A stretch of 64,000 nt of DNA. Source: Caenorhabditis elegans (Eukaryota > Nematoda > Chromadorea > Rhabditida > Rhabditidae). Shown piece after piece: positions 46,408 through 56,956 of the stretch (the stretch's first letter is position 1; every line of letters starts with the position of its first letter). Below the pieces are notes generated by a model. That model was not told where the DNA came from, made no database searches, and saw nothing but the letters and a program-made list of their open reading frames with translations. Location of the stretch: the NCBI RefSeq assembly GCF_000002985.6, contig NC_003281.10, positions 10,540,001 to 10,604,000 of the forward strand, in the 5' to 3' direction. The position numbers were made by a program, and so were the translations under genes.

Positions 46408-47706
46408 AGCCCATAGGCGGTAAACGACTGGTCAGAAGCTATAGACACAGGCAACGAGGTAGACGTGATTTACTTAGACTTTGCGAAAGCCTTTGACCGT
46501 ATCCCCCATTGTCAATTGTTGGATAGACTTATTAATTTGAAAATCCACAAAAATCTTATCAATTGGATAACTGCCTTCCTAACGAATCGAGTCTTTCAAG
46601 TTAAAGTAGGCGATTCATTGTCTAGCTTCAAAAGAGCAGATTGTGGAGTCCCGCAAGGGGCTGTCTTATCACCATTACTTTTTGGTATATTTGTGAACGA
46701 AATTCCTAACATTTTGCCGCCCACTATCAAATGCAAGCAATTTGCAGATGATTTGAAACTTTACACTGTTATACCAAGTAACTCAAACAATAACGTTCAC
46801 TTACAAAAAGCCATTGAAACAATTGTAGAGTGGTCTAAATTGACAAAACTAGCATTAAACAATGATAAAACGGTATGCATATCACTAGGTAGAAATACTA
46901 CAGAGTATACCATAGAAAAATATACCATAGAAAATAGTCTAATTGCACGGAGTACTGATAAGATCTAGGATTTCAAATTGAACCAAACCTTAGCTTTTCA
47001 ATGCATTGGAAAAAATCAGTAATGAAATCTAAGTTTATGATCCATCAAATATTTTCGAACTATTGTAGTAAGAACACAAGGCTCCATACATTACTTTACA
47101 AAACTTTTGTGAGACCCATACTTGAATATGGTACCGAAGTAAATAGTCCGTTGAAAAAACAAGATATTAAAGCAATTGAATCCGTACAAAACTCGTTCAC
47201 TAGGAAACTATACAGCAGGCAAAAGGGAAAATACATCAGAACAGATGACCCCGACTATAAGAGCGCTACTCAACGTAATGAACTATTTAACTTATCAACT
47301 TTAGAGACTCGGCGTAAAGCTATTGATAAAGTTTTCTTGTCGAAAATGCTAGTGAACAAAGTTGATATTGACTCTGACCAATTTTTCAAAATAGACAAAA
47401 ATAGTAAAACTCGTACCAAAACCAAGTTCATCTGGGGGAAATGCAAAACCAAACTACGAAGGCACTTTTTCACAAATAGAGTATTAAGTTCTATAAAAAA
47501 TTAGCGCAATGAATCTTATTTTGGCACCTCATGTCCTATGCATGTTTAATACTTTTATGTCCACTACTTTCATGTTACCCATTATTCATCTCCCTGACAC
47601 CCGCACATTCATGTACCAACTAATCAACTTTTCAGATGATAATTCATTTTCTGTATGTTTATTATCAATTTTTGTGATTATTATCAATCTCTCTATGATG
47701 TTTTGA
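46408..47706 (+). mobile_element. 5'-truncated LINE (CR1/jockey-type reverse transcriptase), copy A
   Basis: A reverse-transcriptase core is readable from about 46432: YLDFAKAFDRIPH, then GVPQGAVLSPLLFGIFVNEI, then QFADDLKLY with the catalytic Asp pair. One frame change near 46960 separates it from the thumb/C-terminal part (47001-47504, MHWKKSVMKSKF...). The endonuclease and the 5' part are missing. The frameshift means it is not active. The 3' UTR appears to be interrupted by copy B. Confidence 0.88.
46465..47504 (+). pseudogene. LINE reverse transcriptase, frameshifted
   Basis: The first frame (46465-46968) stops shortly after the core. Reading the next frame across 46960-46985 restores a continuous family-like sequence (DLGFQIEPNLSFSMHWKKS), so a single-base change explains the break. 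Palm motifs are intact in the first part. Confidence 0.8.
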
Positions 47707-48690
47707 ATTTGAATTGAATTGAATTTGAGTTTATTTAACTAAAAGAAGAGAAATAAACAAATAAAACGAGACGAACCCTAAAAGAGTTCAACTCGAGTAA
47801 AAGTTACAAAAAAAAAAAAGATAATAGGGAACAGGTGAAACGGGGAGAAAGACGAGAATGGAGGTAAAAGTGTAGTTATAACCGGGGGATGTTGAGATCA
47901 ATAAATTCACAGAACTGATATGGGGACATAAAAACCGTAACATTTTTGAATAAATTGTTCCAGACTGGGATGATAAGAGCAAAGAAATGCGTGGAGCATT
48001 TGTCCTTCCTAACTAAGATCATTGGGTGCCTATTAGAACTAGAGAAAGTAACAAATTGTCTAAGGTTAGAAAAATGAGAGGTACCTGTTAACAGTCTATA
48101 CAGTAGTTTCAATTGAGCCTTAATTCTATTGTGTCTGGTGGAGTGGAGCTCCATTATACTGAGTCGATTTTCATAAGATGAGAATTTTATATTGCATCTT
48201 TGAAGAACGCGCTTGGTAAAGTGCCTTAGAGGTTGTTCAAGTTTTGCTGAAAGCAATGAGTTTGAGTAGGGAGCATAGACTTCAGAGCAATAATTCATAA
48301 TGGGAGCAACAAAGGTATTATAAAGGTGGGCGTAGAACTTTGGGGAATTGGAGGAGAATGCTTTGAGAATTTGTTTAGACCTAAGCATGGCTAGACAACT
48401 AACTTTAACTATGTGGTGTTCAAACTTTAGCTTGCAATCAGTAATTAGACCTAAGTCTCGAACAGTAGAGGATGGGGTAATGGGGACACCATCAACAGAA
48501 TATGATTGGTTTTGGTACGAGTGCCAAGAGCTAGCAACGCAGATTTAGTTGGAGCTAAAGGAAGTTCATTTAACTTGGACCAACTAACTATAATATCAAT
48601 GGAGTTTTGTATTATAGTAGGATCAGTGTGAAAAATTTTAACGTCATCAGCAAAACAGGAAATATTTATGGTGGGAGCTAGGTCAATCAA
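47707..48690 (-). mobile_element. 5'-truncated LINE, copy B, apparently inserted in copy A
   Basis: On the minus strand it begins at the catalytic region (SCFADDVKIFHTDP) and runs through the C-terminal domain (NTFVAPIMNYCSEVYAPYSN) to a stop near 47876, a 3' UTR and a CAATT-repeat tail at 47707-47732. Two frames are needed (48690-48451, then 48388-47876). Different in sequence from copy A. Confidence 0.8.
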
Positions 48691-48696
48691 TGTTTG

Positions 48697-48790
48697 GGCC
48701 TTAACTTATTCATGTCTATTCACCATTTATTTGATCACGATTTCAATCGTAATAAATACAATACAATACAATACAAATTAAATAGGCTTC
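48697..48790 (+). mobile_element. 3' end of a plus-strand LINE, probably the tail of copy A
   Basis: Plus-strand sequence ends in AATAAATACAATACAATACA, a LINE-type repeat tail. It lies directly after copy B. Copy A lacks its own tail, so this is probably the separated end of copy A. Confidence 0.6.
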
Positions 48791-49942
48791 ACGTTTTGCG
48801 CGTATGTTTTTTTTTTCAATTTTTAGTTATTTCTTTTAAAAATATCAGTTTTTCACGTTCAGAGAAAGGGTACTATTCCTCTTCAACCCCGCCACCTTTT
48901 TTACTATATTCAAACACTGAAAACTAGGCTATGCAGTTGGGTTAGTTAGTTAAAAACTGAGGAACCTAGAAGTTGGTTTCTGGTTGAGAGAAAATAGTTA
49001 ATTTTTGAAAATGAGTACAAAATAACACTTTTTAACGTATGACTCATATGAAGCAGGGCAGTGCGGCTCTCGGCTCTCGGCACAAGAGCCGAATACTAAA
49101 TTGTCATAATTTCTGAAATTTTAAAAACTATAGAATGAAACTTTGGAAATTCCAAAATTTTCTGCGAATAAAAAATCCCCAAAGCCAAACAATCCAAACA
49201 TCTCAATATTCTGAAAATTATTAATTGCTAAATATTTGGAAGTTTCAGTTTTAAAAAAATTACTTCCAACATTCGAAAAATAAGAAAATACTGAAACTTC
49301 AAAATTGTTGGAAAAAAATCATTGAAATTACGTAAATTTTTTGAAAATTCCAGAAGCGAAACATAACCGGCTTTTCTTGACAAATCGAAAAAAAATCCAA
49401 ATTTCTGAAAGTTTTGAAATTTCCAGAAATTCTGAAAAAAATTCAAATAGCTATTAGAAAATCTCATTATTTACAAAAACCAAAAATTTTCGAACTTTCT
49501 GAAAGCTGGAAGATTTCAAAAGCCAAAATTTCTGAAGCTTTTGAGAATCAAAAAACAACAATTTCTAAAATTTCAAATTTCAAATTCAAAAGCCAAACCT
49601 TCTTTCCAAAATTTTCAAAAATGATTCTCCGATTTTTTTGAGAGGGAGGTGGCCGAGTTTTTTCTTTTCGCGGCCATGTTTAAAAGTACCAGAGTTTTTA
49701 GAAAATAGAGCTCAAAAAGTTCAATTTTCCGTTTCTCCCAATATTTGAGATATACCCACCGGAGCTGACTCACCAGTGTGTACATTTCCACTAATAATCG
49801 AGTTCTTGTTTTTTTTCTGCCGCGCCTATCTACCCTGCGTAGTTGTAAAAAATAAAGAAATATCAAGAGTAGTAGTACCATTTATATACAAATAGTCGGG
49901 AAGACCAACATAAATTATAGGGAAACAGGAAATTAAAAATTC
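48791..49942. other. Gene-free AT-rich spacer
   Basis: No gene was seen. A short direct repeat, CGGCTCTCGGCTCTCGGC, at about 49063-49080 and a GGTGGCCGAGTTTTTTC unit at 49645 are the only notable items. The open frames are A/T artefacts. Confidence 0.5.
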
Positions 49943-52789
49943 TCAGCAGAAAAGACACGTGGCGCCGCACAAGTACTTTCGTTCGTCAAATGTGTACATC
50001 GTGTCGTTACAGAAACCATCCTCGTGGAATTGGGGACAACTGCAAATTATTGATTTTTATTGAGGAAAAACAAGCCACGCCCTCAAAATGGCAACTTGTG
50101 ACGGGAGAGTAAATTGACCACACTTTTTGGTCTCTTGTTAAATTTTGATTTCAATTTATTGTCGAATTTAAAGTAGATTTTTACTCTTTTTCCGAAAGTT
50201 ATCATTTTCCGAAATCTAAAAAGGCGCGGGACATAATAGGCCACGCCCACAAAATGGTTAAAATTGGATTAATGCAACTCGTGGCTTGAAAATCAAACGT
50301 GCTTTATTGCAAAAAAAAATCGTGTACTCCTCCTGGGCAATTTTCCTGGTAAAATTTGAATTTCCAGGCAAAAAATTGTTATGAGAAAAACTTTAAAAAA
50401 TCGATGGCCGAGTTTTTTCGGCCTACCTCGGCCACACCAAATTTGTAAGAAGGAGAGAGATAGACGCAGACAGCTACACACTCTCGTTGTCTGCGCCCTC
50501 TCACTCTCGCACCATACAAACTATTATCACGTATAACTCGGCTAGAAATCGATCAATCGAAACAATTTTATATACCAAAATAAAGCGAATTTTCTAGAGG
50601 ATTTTTGAAAAATATTTCCAAAAACTAACTTCTGATGACGATCTCTACACATTGGAATACAATGACCACAGGCCTTTGGGCAGTAGTTCTCCATAAGAGT
50701 CTTGTATCTCGAGTGCTCACAAAGGTCACGGTAGTTTCTGCAGTCTGGTGTCATATCCTCACAATCTTCTGAAAAATTGGAAAGGTAGGCGCATAATAGG
50801 GTCTACAATTCTGCAAATTTGAACTTTTCACAGACCAATTGTGCGGAATACGAGATATTACTTGATACAATCTCTCGCGAAAACGAATATTAAATCGGTA
50901 GGTATAACGGTAGGCGTAGGCAATTAGGCATGGTACACCTACCGGTTCCCTCTTCAACTCTTTCCACTTCATCACATCTCCCACAAGTCAATGAGCAATG
51001 GGAAGCCATAACTTCGGAGAATGCTGGATGAGAGCAAAGTGATGTGAATTCTCTACAATAAGTGTACTCATCGAAGCATGTCCCTTGAATTACTGTCTTT
51101 GAAAGTGACGTTGTCAGGGAGCTCGGTTCGGCTGTAGTGATCTTTGGCATTGTGTCCTGAAAGCAGGCTTGGCCTAACTTTTTCGAAAATCTCTTCCACT
51201 CACCCTCGTAGTCATCAATTCTTTTAGTGTCAGCTTCCTGACTGTAGAATTGAAGGAAGATGGTAAAGTAATCGATGTGGTCTCATTATGCCGGGATTCA
51301 GAGCTTCGGGGAGATCTAGAGCGTGGCCTAGAAGTTGTAGTTTGTGGAGAAGTTCGGCCAGTGGATTGGAGGATCGCTTTCAAGTCGATAATTGTAGAGG
51401 GGTTGGTAGATTCTATAATACGTGAATTGGTTGTTAATTTTATAAACAGTGACCGCAGAACAGAAAAACCTCAATTTTTATCTTAAACTTTAAATGTATC
51501 GATTTTTCGTCAAAAACTCAAAAAAAAAATTGAATTTCTGAAAATCAGAATTATATTTTTTTGGATGGAACTCAACATTAATAAATTTCAGATGAATCCT
51601 AGTTATCGAATTTTTTTTAAAGACTACAAGACCTTCTTGCAAACTCCGCCCCTTACCAGTGGAATTCTGATTGCTGGCGGCTGTGGCATTCCCCGTAAAA
51701 CTTGAATTAGTATTGATTGATTGGAACTTCAACGGAGTCGCCGTGGAATTTCCAGCGGTAGAAGTAGAATTCAACATTTTTTCCTTCGGAAAAACACATT
51801 TTCTTGGTAGATCACATTCCTGACCTCTTGCCAGCTCATCCATTCGTTGTCTCGTTTTTTCGGCTTCTTCGAACGTTCTAAGACCACAGAATCCACAAGT
51901 CGCCTCACATTTTGATTTCATGGTTTTGAAGTCGGATTTGCTCGTGCACAAATGCTTGGTAAGGCGACAGAATGAGCTTCTGTCCTTGCATTTGGTTATT
52001 GATTTTTCGCCTTGAAAATTAATTAATCTCTACACGATACAAATGTTTGAACACTTTTCGGGCCCAGTGAAGTGGCGGCTGCCAAACCACATCGGATTAT
52101 TTCGGCGGAGCAGCCGACAACTCCCTACCCATCCGGTCCAATGAGGTGTCGGCCGCTGAGAGTCACAACAGCTGGTTTGTGTGAAACGGCCGACATCTCG
52201 TGGGACTGTCTGTCGACCGCCATGCCTCTTTTTGGCTCTAGGAAGCAGCCGACACCTTATGAGTATGCGCGGTCAGCTGCCAAGTCATAATTGCCGAATC
52301 ACAGAGCAGCCGACATCTGTATTAGTCGGAAATCCCGATTTTTGCGGTGCAGCCGACACCTGGCGGGGCTGTGTTCGCAAGCAGATCCTGCGAAAAGTCG
52401 AGCGCCGAGATCGGCGCAGTATAGGAAGCAGACGACATCTCACGGGTCTCAGGACCATAGCGTGCGATTTCAGATATCAACTCACAACATTTGTATTTTC
52501 CATCGAAACTTTCACACCAACTTGTTGAAGAATTCGAGTTTGCACACTCATAACCACTTGACGGAACGAGGTGGCATGCTGAAATTGCGAATGGTAGGTA
52601 AACATGCCTGTCTGCCTAAGCCAGGTAGGCGTAGGCACGAGTATTGTGCCTAGGCTGAAAAATCAATAAACAACACTCACAATTTCCAGGTTTTACTCCA
52701 TTTGAGCAAAGTTCAGTAACATTTTTATCATTATAATTTTCATTAGCAGTAACAAAAGAGAACAGGAATATCAGGAAAAATAGGAACAT
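49943..52789 (-). CDS. Secreted protein with four ShK (SXC) domains, 404 aa
   Basis: Seven exons: 52681-52789, 52486-52578, 51657-52010, 51204-51412, 50943-51156, 50630-50768, 49943-50039. They join to 404 residues. A signal peptide (MFLFFLIFLFSFVTA) is followed by a short Cys-containing segment (37-68). Four six-cysteine ShK modules lie at about 75-109, 282-316, 329-365 and 373-404; the last cysteine is the final residue. A Ser/Thr/Asn-rich linker (about 130-255), probably glycosylated, separates ShK1 from ShK2-4. Nematode ShK proteins are typically secreted or cuticle-associated; some carry enzymes, this one has none. Being ShK does not by itself mean toxic. The start is 5 nt after a TTGTTAACAG acceptor and 132 bp after the methyltransferase stop, suggesting an operon. 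Intron 2 is filled by a GCAGCCGACATC array. Confidence 0.88.
50461..50515. repeat. Small inverted repeat around AGACGCAGACA in a ShK-gene intron
   Basis: AGACGCAGACAGC faces GTTGTCTGCGCC about 15 nt away, giving a short hairpin. The sequence overlaps the CTGCGTCT promoter motif seen elsewhere, but its intronic place gives no clear role. Confidence 0.4.
52075..52460 (+). repeat. GCAGCCGACATCTC degenerate tandem array
   Basis: About seven units of 45-65 bp with (G/C)AGCCGACA(T/C)CT(C/T/G)(A/G)(T/C)GGG-type cores inside intron 2 of the ShK gene. It is GC-rich compared with the surrounding DNA. Single units occur at 40078, 40260, 40310 and 41028. Confidence 0.65.
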
Positions 52790-52794
52790 ATTTT

Positions 52795-52806
52795 CTGTTA
52801 ACAAAT
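52795..52806 (-). promoter_or_regulatory. Trans-splice acceptor of the ShK gene
   Basis: ATTTGTTAACAG ends 5 nt before the ATG with no upstream donor in the 132-bp gap after the methyltransferase stop. This is the expected arrangement for a spliced-leader site. Confidence 0.55.
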
Positions 52807-52921
52807 GGATACGACCGGTCACTCAATTATATAGGGGGTTGTACATGACTATTAATATCCAGAGGCGGTGGCTCCGTGAGCAGGTGTGCAAATTTTGAGC
52901 GTCTCCAAATGGCTGCTTGTT

Positions 52922-55162
52922 TCAATTTGTACGATTTTGTAGTGAAATGTGGTGAAGGAGGATGCCTGGAAATTGATATTTTGTATATATGTGCCACATG
53001 GCCGTGAAAAAAAACTCGGCCACCTGTTTTTTGGGCGGTTATTGATTTAAAAGTAGCAAAAACAATGGCCGGGAATCATAGAACTTCGAAATTCAAAAAA
53101 TAAAATTTTCCTGTTTGTTTTTTTTTTCGAAAACCGGAAAACGAAACATATTGGTTTTTTGGAATTTAAGCTTTGAAACTAGGTTATTCATTTTTGTAAA
53201 CTAAGTTTTCAAAAACTACAGTAATCCTACAATACTCCTACAGTACCCCTACAGTACTAATACAGTACCCCGACCATATCCCCCTACTAACTCAAAGTCA
53301 ATATCTCTTCAAAAGACGAAAAGTCAATTTTTCCAAAACTACAGTAATCCTACAGTAATCCTATAGTACTCCTACAGTACCCCTACAGTATTACTACAGT
53401 ACCCCAACCATATCCCTCAACTAACCCCAACTCAATGTCCCTTTAAACGTCAAATACTTAATTTTCTAAAACTACAGTAATCCTACAGTGTCCCGACCAA
53501 TGGGAAAGTACCTGCAACAACTGAAACATTCAACGAAGTCACATTGGATCCGTCTTTCCTCACTGGGGAAATCGATATCACAGTATCACAAAGATTCAGA
53601 ATCCCCCGACTAATTCCGACACCCTCGTCGCCGAGCACAATGCCCACGGGTTTTTCCGGTGTCCACTGATCCAGTGATTTTGCCGAAATTCCAGCCTTTT
53701 CAGCAGCACCAGGATCACAAGTCGCCACGAGTTCACCGCCGGCAGCTTTGATTTTGTCGCGAAACTCGTTGAAATTGAGAAATTGCTGTACTGGAAGATG
53801 CTCCAGGGCTCCACACGATGATTTGATCATTGCCGGGGTAATCGATTTGGGTCTGAAAAATCGGTTTTTTTCTAGGCCACAGCGTAAATCATGTGGTGTT
53901 CCAATTCTCACCCTCTTCCCTTGACAAGTCCAAGCCCATCGGCTCCAAAATACCATGCACTTCTTCCGATTGCACCCAAATTCCCAGGATCCAACACTTT
54001 ATCCACAAAAATCGACACGGTTTTCGGCTCGAAATTTGAGAATTGCAGAGCGCTGGCGTCCATGCAGATTCCCTGCAAAAAATTTTTTTTTTGAGTTTTT
54101 AGAGTGAAGCGGCATTTAAAGGTACATTGTGAAGCTGAAACTCGGTGAGCCGATCGAGTTGGTCATCAGTTAGCAGAGTTTTTTGAATTCCGAGCTCATC
54201 GATTCGTGAGAGGATTTCCTTGATTCGGGCGTCAGAATCGGCACGGTTTCTGGAAAAAATCAACTTTTTGCCAGTAAAGGGGCGGGCCGATTTTGTAGTT
54301 AAAAAAAAACTTCTTAAAAAATGTTTAATTTCAAGTGCAAATGCGCTCCATCGCACTTTTTTTAGCACACATTACAGCTATTTTTACGTACAAATAAAAA
54401 ACCCGCTTACTCGACAGCTTTTTTCAGAAAAACTGAATGAAAATCGCGTTTTCCAGAACGAATTGCCTCTAAAACCGAATGTAAGCCAAAAAGTGCTTCT
54501 CCTTGCAGTTCAGGTACTTGAATTCTGTAAAAATAGCGTTTTTGTAGAACCTCGCTATTAATTTTTTTGTATTGTTTGGTCTTGGCACGACAATAACTTT
54601 TCAGCTACCGTAACCAGTCGTTTAATTTTTTTTCAGTTTTTTCCTGGTTTTTCTCGTGTTTTAATGGCTTTTATACCCAAATGCGAATGAATTGCCTAAA
54701 AAATACGGTGCCGAATGCACATGGGAATGCGCCTTTAAAGAGTACTGTAATTTCTAGTTTTTGCGGATATATTATCGATTTTTTTAACTTATGGTTTTTT
54801 TAAACAGTAAACACATTTTTATCCAAAGTCTGAAAAATCGACAAAAATTCAGGAGCAATCAAAGTTTGAAACTACAGTATTCTTTAAAGGTACACACCTT
54901 TGCAAAGTACTGGAGTGGTTACTGTAGTTCAAAAGTCTTACTCGTGTCAGGACCCAAAGCTTGAAAATTAGCTTAAAGACATAATTATTAATTTTTTACT
55001 CGTTATTTTCGATATGACCTAAATTTTGAAAACTCTGGGATGTAATCGTGGCGAGACCCACTTTTTGGCCACATATTTCTCCGCGGATTTCCTAGCCATT
55101 TTTGCTTTTCGGAACAACAAATTCGGCTTGATCTCCGCAAAATTTCGGGCGGTCCGATGCAT
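52922..55162 (-). CDS. SpoU-family mitochondrial rRNA 2'-O-ribose methyltransferase (MRM1-like), 294 aa
   Basis: Six exons: 55062-55162, 54411-54524, 54126-54249, 53912-54072, 53512-53852, 52922-52965. They join to 294 residues. Residues 1-34 are basic and free of acidic runs (MHRTARNFAEIKPNLLFRKA), fitting a mitochondrial presequence. An N-terminal substrate-binding part has GEALFGLHSVLEAIRSGKRD. The three SpoU motifs follow: DPGNLGAIGRS (141-151), IVLGDEGVGIS (238-248) and TSLNVSVVAG (272-281), which form the knotted SAM site. MRM1 methylates one guanosine of the large mitochondrial rRNA; this assignment rests on motif and presequence. The last exon codes only the short tail ILLHHISLQNRTN and lies beyond an intron holding a minisatellite. 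The gene starts 195 bp after the ZNRD2-like gene. Confidence 0.88.
53213..53490. repeat. Minisatellite of about 125 bp period built on CTACAGTA
   Basis: Three units start AAAACTACAGTAATCCTACA at about 53213, 53335 and 53468. Each contains four to six CTACAGTA(C/A)(C/T)CC sub-repeats, then CC(G/A)ACCATATCCC and a TCAATGTC/TCAATATC segment. It lies in the last intron of the methyltransferase gene. Confidence 0.75.
54560..54960. repeat. Inverted-repeat element (GCGCCTTTAAAG family) in the methyltransferase first intron
   Basis: Left ATGCGCCTTTAAAGAGTACT and right CAGTATTCTTTAAAGGTACA pair around a central AT-rich segment. The outer ends are more degenerate than in other copies. Confidence 0.55.
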
Positions 55163-55166
55163 TTTT

Positions 55167-55178
55167 CTGAATTTTTCT
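55167..55178 (-). promoter_or_regulatory. Trans-splice acceptor of the methyltransferase gene
   Basis: The coding strand reads AGAAAAATTCAG just 4 nt before the ATG at 55162. The gene begins 195 bp after the upstream stop, so an operon-internal spliced-leader site is likely. Confidence 0.5.
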
Positions 55179-55357
55179 AGATTATTGATTGCTAATTGTC
55201 CTTAAAATCGATATTCAAACTTTGCATTTTACTACTACGTTTTTCAAAAATTAATTTAAATGGAAAAAGCGTTTATTTATTTTGAAAATGTTTCAAATTA
55301 TACCAACAAGCAATAATTGAACCACAAAATTCGAAAACAAAAAGAGCAACATGAGAT

Positions 55358-56468
55358 TCAAATACGGAGAGCCTTGAGAGTTTCGGCAGATTTTTGAATG
55401 ACGGAAAGAAAATCCATGACACGAGCGACTTCTTCCGTTGAATTGAGCCGATCGGTGGCCCATTCGAGCTTCTGAAGGACTGCAGTGGTGGCTGATTCAA
55501 TTGTATCAGACGATGATGGCTCAGCAGCAGCCGGAACAGCTTCCTTCTTTTTCGCTGGAGCAGATTTCTGGAGCACTGCTTTTTTCGCTGGTTTATTCAC
55601 TGGAGCCGCTGGGGTTGGGATCTTGTTGTTCACAGCTTCATTCAGGTCTTCGTCTTCTGAAAATTTATAGGTCTATAGATTTCTGGGTCTCGCCACGAAA
55701 TGTAAGACATTTTTCAGAAGATCTTTAGAAATTCAAATAAAAAAATTTAAATTTAATTTTTAGTAATTTTTTGCGACAAAATCCCTTACGCAATGAAACC
55801 TCGCCGACAATAACCGACGATTTTTCTCTGAAAAGTTCACAGGTGACGCAACGACGCACGAGAGCTCGGTCCTCCATGAGAATTCCCTGAAAAAAAAAAA
55901 TTTGAACTGAAATAATCAGTCAGTGGCCACGTATTACCGGAGCACAAAATTCTGAGAATACGTATTGCACAACATATTTGACGCGCAAAATATCTCGTAG
56001 CGAAAACTACAGTAATTCTTTAGAAGGACCACTGTAGCGCTTGTGTCGATTTACGGGATCTTGATTTGCAAAAATTGAGCCCGTAAATCGACAAAAGCGC
56101 TACAGTAGTCAATTAATGAATTACTGTAGTTTTCGCTACGAGATATTTTATATTTTGCGTGTCAAATGATTTGCCCAATACGCATTCTCAGAATTTAGTG
56201 TTTACCGTAATATTAGTCTTCATCTTACACTGCAAGTCGGGCAGTACTCATCCAACATCGTCTGTCCCTTTAACAAAAGTTCGCCCATTCGCTTCGAGAC
56301 CTCATCTCGAAAGCTATCTCGGAGACGAATTGACGCAGCGTCATCATCACGAATTCCGTTGATTGGTGCCATTTCGTCGAGATAATTGCGTGCCGCGGGA
56401 TGTGGGGTTCTGTCAATCCACGTGGATTCTCGTGTCGACGTCAGATTCACAAACTTCTTGTGGACCAT
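55358..56468 (-). CDS. ZNRD2/SSSCA1-like (Auto_anti-p27 family) zinc-ribbon protein, 211 aa
   Basis: Three exons, 56229-56468, 55790-55886 and 55358-55656, join to 211 residues starting MVHKKFVNLTSTRESTWIDR. The family core is clear: MGELLLKGQTMLDEYCPTCS (61-80), then a second cysteine pair CVTC (93-96), together a zinc ribbon. A Pro/Ala/Lys-rich linker follows (PAKKAVLQKSAPAKKKEAVP), then the helical C-terminal module TAVLQKLEWATDRLNSTEEV also seen in human ZNRD2. The human protein is a small cytoplasmic autoantigen linked to tankyrase and mitosis; the worm role is not known to me. An acceptor 19 nt before the ATG sets the start. It lies between epg-6 and the methyltransferase gene, consistent with an operon. 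Confidence 0.87.
55934..56212. repeat. Complete ACTACAGTA/CGATTTACGG inverted-repeat element
   Basis: The best-preserved copy in the window. The left arm is TATTACCGGAGCACAAAATT, GAATACGTATTGCACAACA, TTTGACGCGCAAAATATCTC, GTAGCGAAAACTACAGTAAT; the right arm is its complement, ending GTGTTTACCGTAATA. It lies in the first intron of the ZNRD2-like gene. Confidence 0.8.
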
Positions 56469-56487
56469 AAACTGAGCAACGGAAAAG

Positions 56488-56499
56488 CTGGAAAAAAAA
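56488..56499 (-). promoter_or_regulatory. Trans-splice acceptor of the ZNRD2-like gene
   Basis: TTTTTTTTTCCAG on the coding strand ends 19 nt before the ATG. No coding exon upstream fits its phase, so it is taken as a spliced-leader site. Confidence 0.5.
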
Positions 56500-56956
56500 A
56501 GATTTTTTCGATTTTTTTTCGATTTTTCTGGTTCGAAAATTCGAAATTCTGAAAAAAAAAAGAGTATTTCGCCGATCGATAAACGGAAAATTCAAAATGT
56601 TTCTAAAAAATTTAAACGAAAAATTGAATTTTATTCGGATTTTTAACCAAGAGAAGGAAAAAATAACAAAAATGTACACACAGAAACAGAAAAATTGAGC
56701 AAAACGCAACGTAGAGGAGGAAATTCAGAGAGAAAGTACGAAAAATTGAAAGTGGAGGGAAAATGAAGTGAGTAGGGCCATTTGCACCTTTAAATTTGAA
56801 TTTTAGGGCGAAAAATGCCAACAATTGGGAGGGGCTTTCTCGGGAAAAAAAAATGGCATTATTTCTTTTTTTTTAAAGCAATTTAAAGGCACATGGCAGG
56901 TTTGAGTGATGAATATAGCACAATTTTGAACATTTTTTATACACATTTCCACATTT

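Noticed and set aside
53220..53480. CRISPR-like array
   Set aside because: The repeats are a nuclear minisatellite with variable sub-units, in a metazoan intron, with no unique spacers of constant length.
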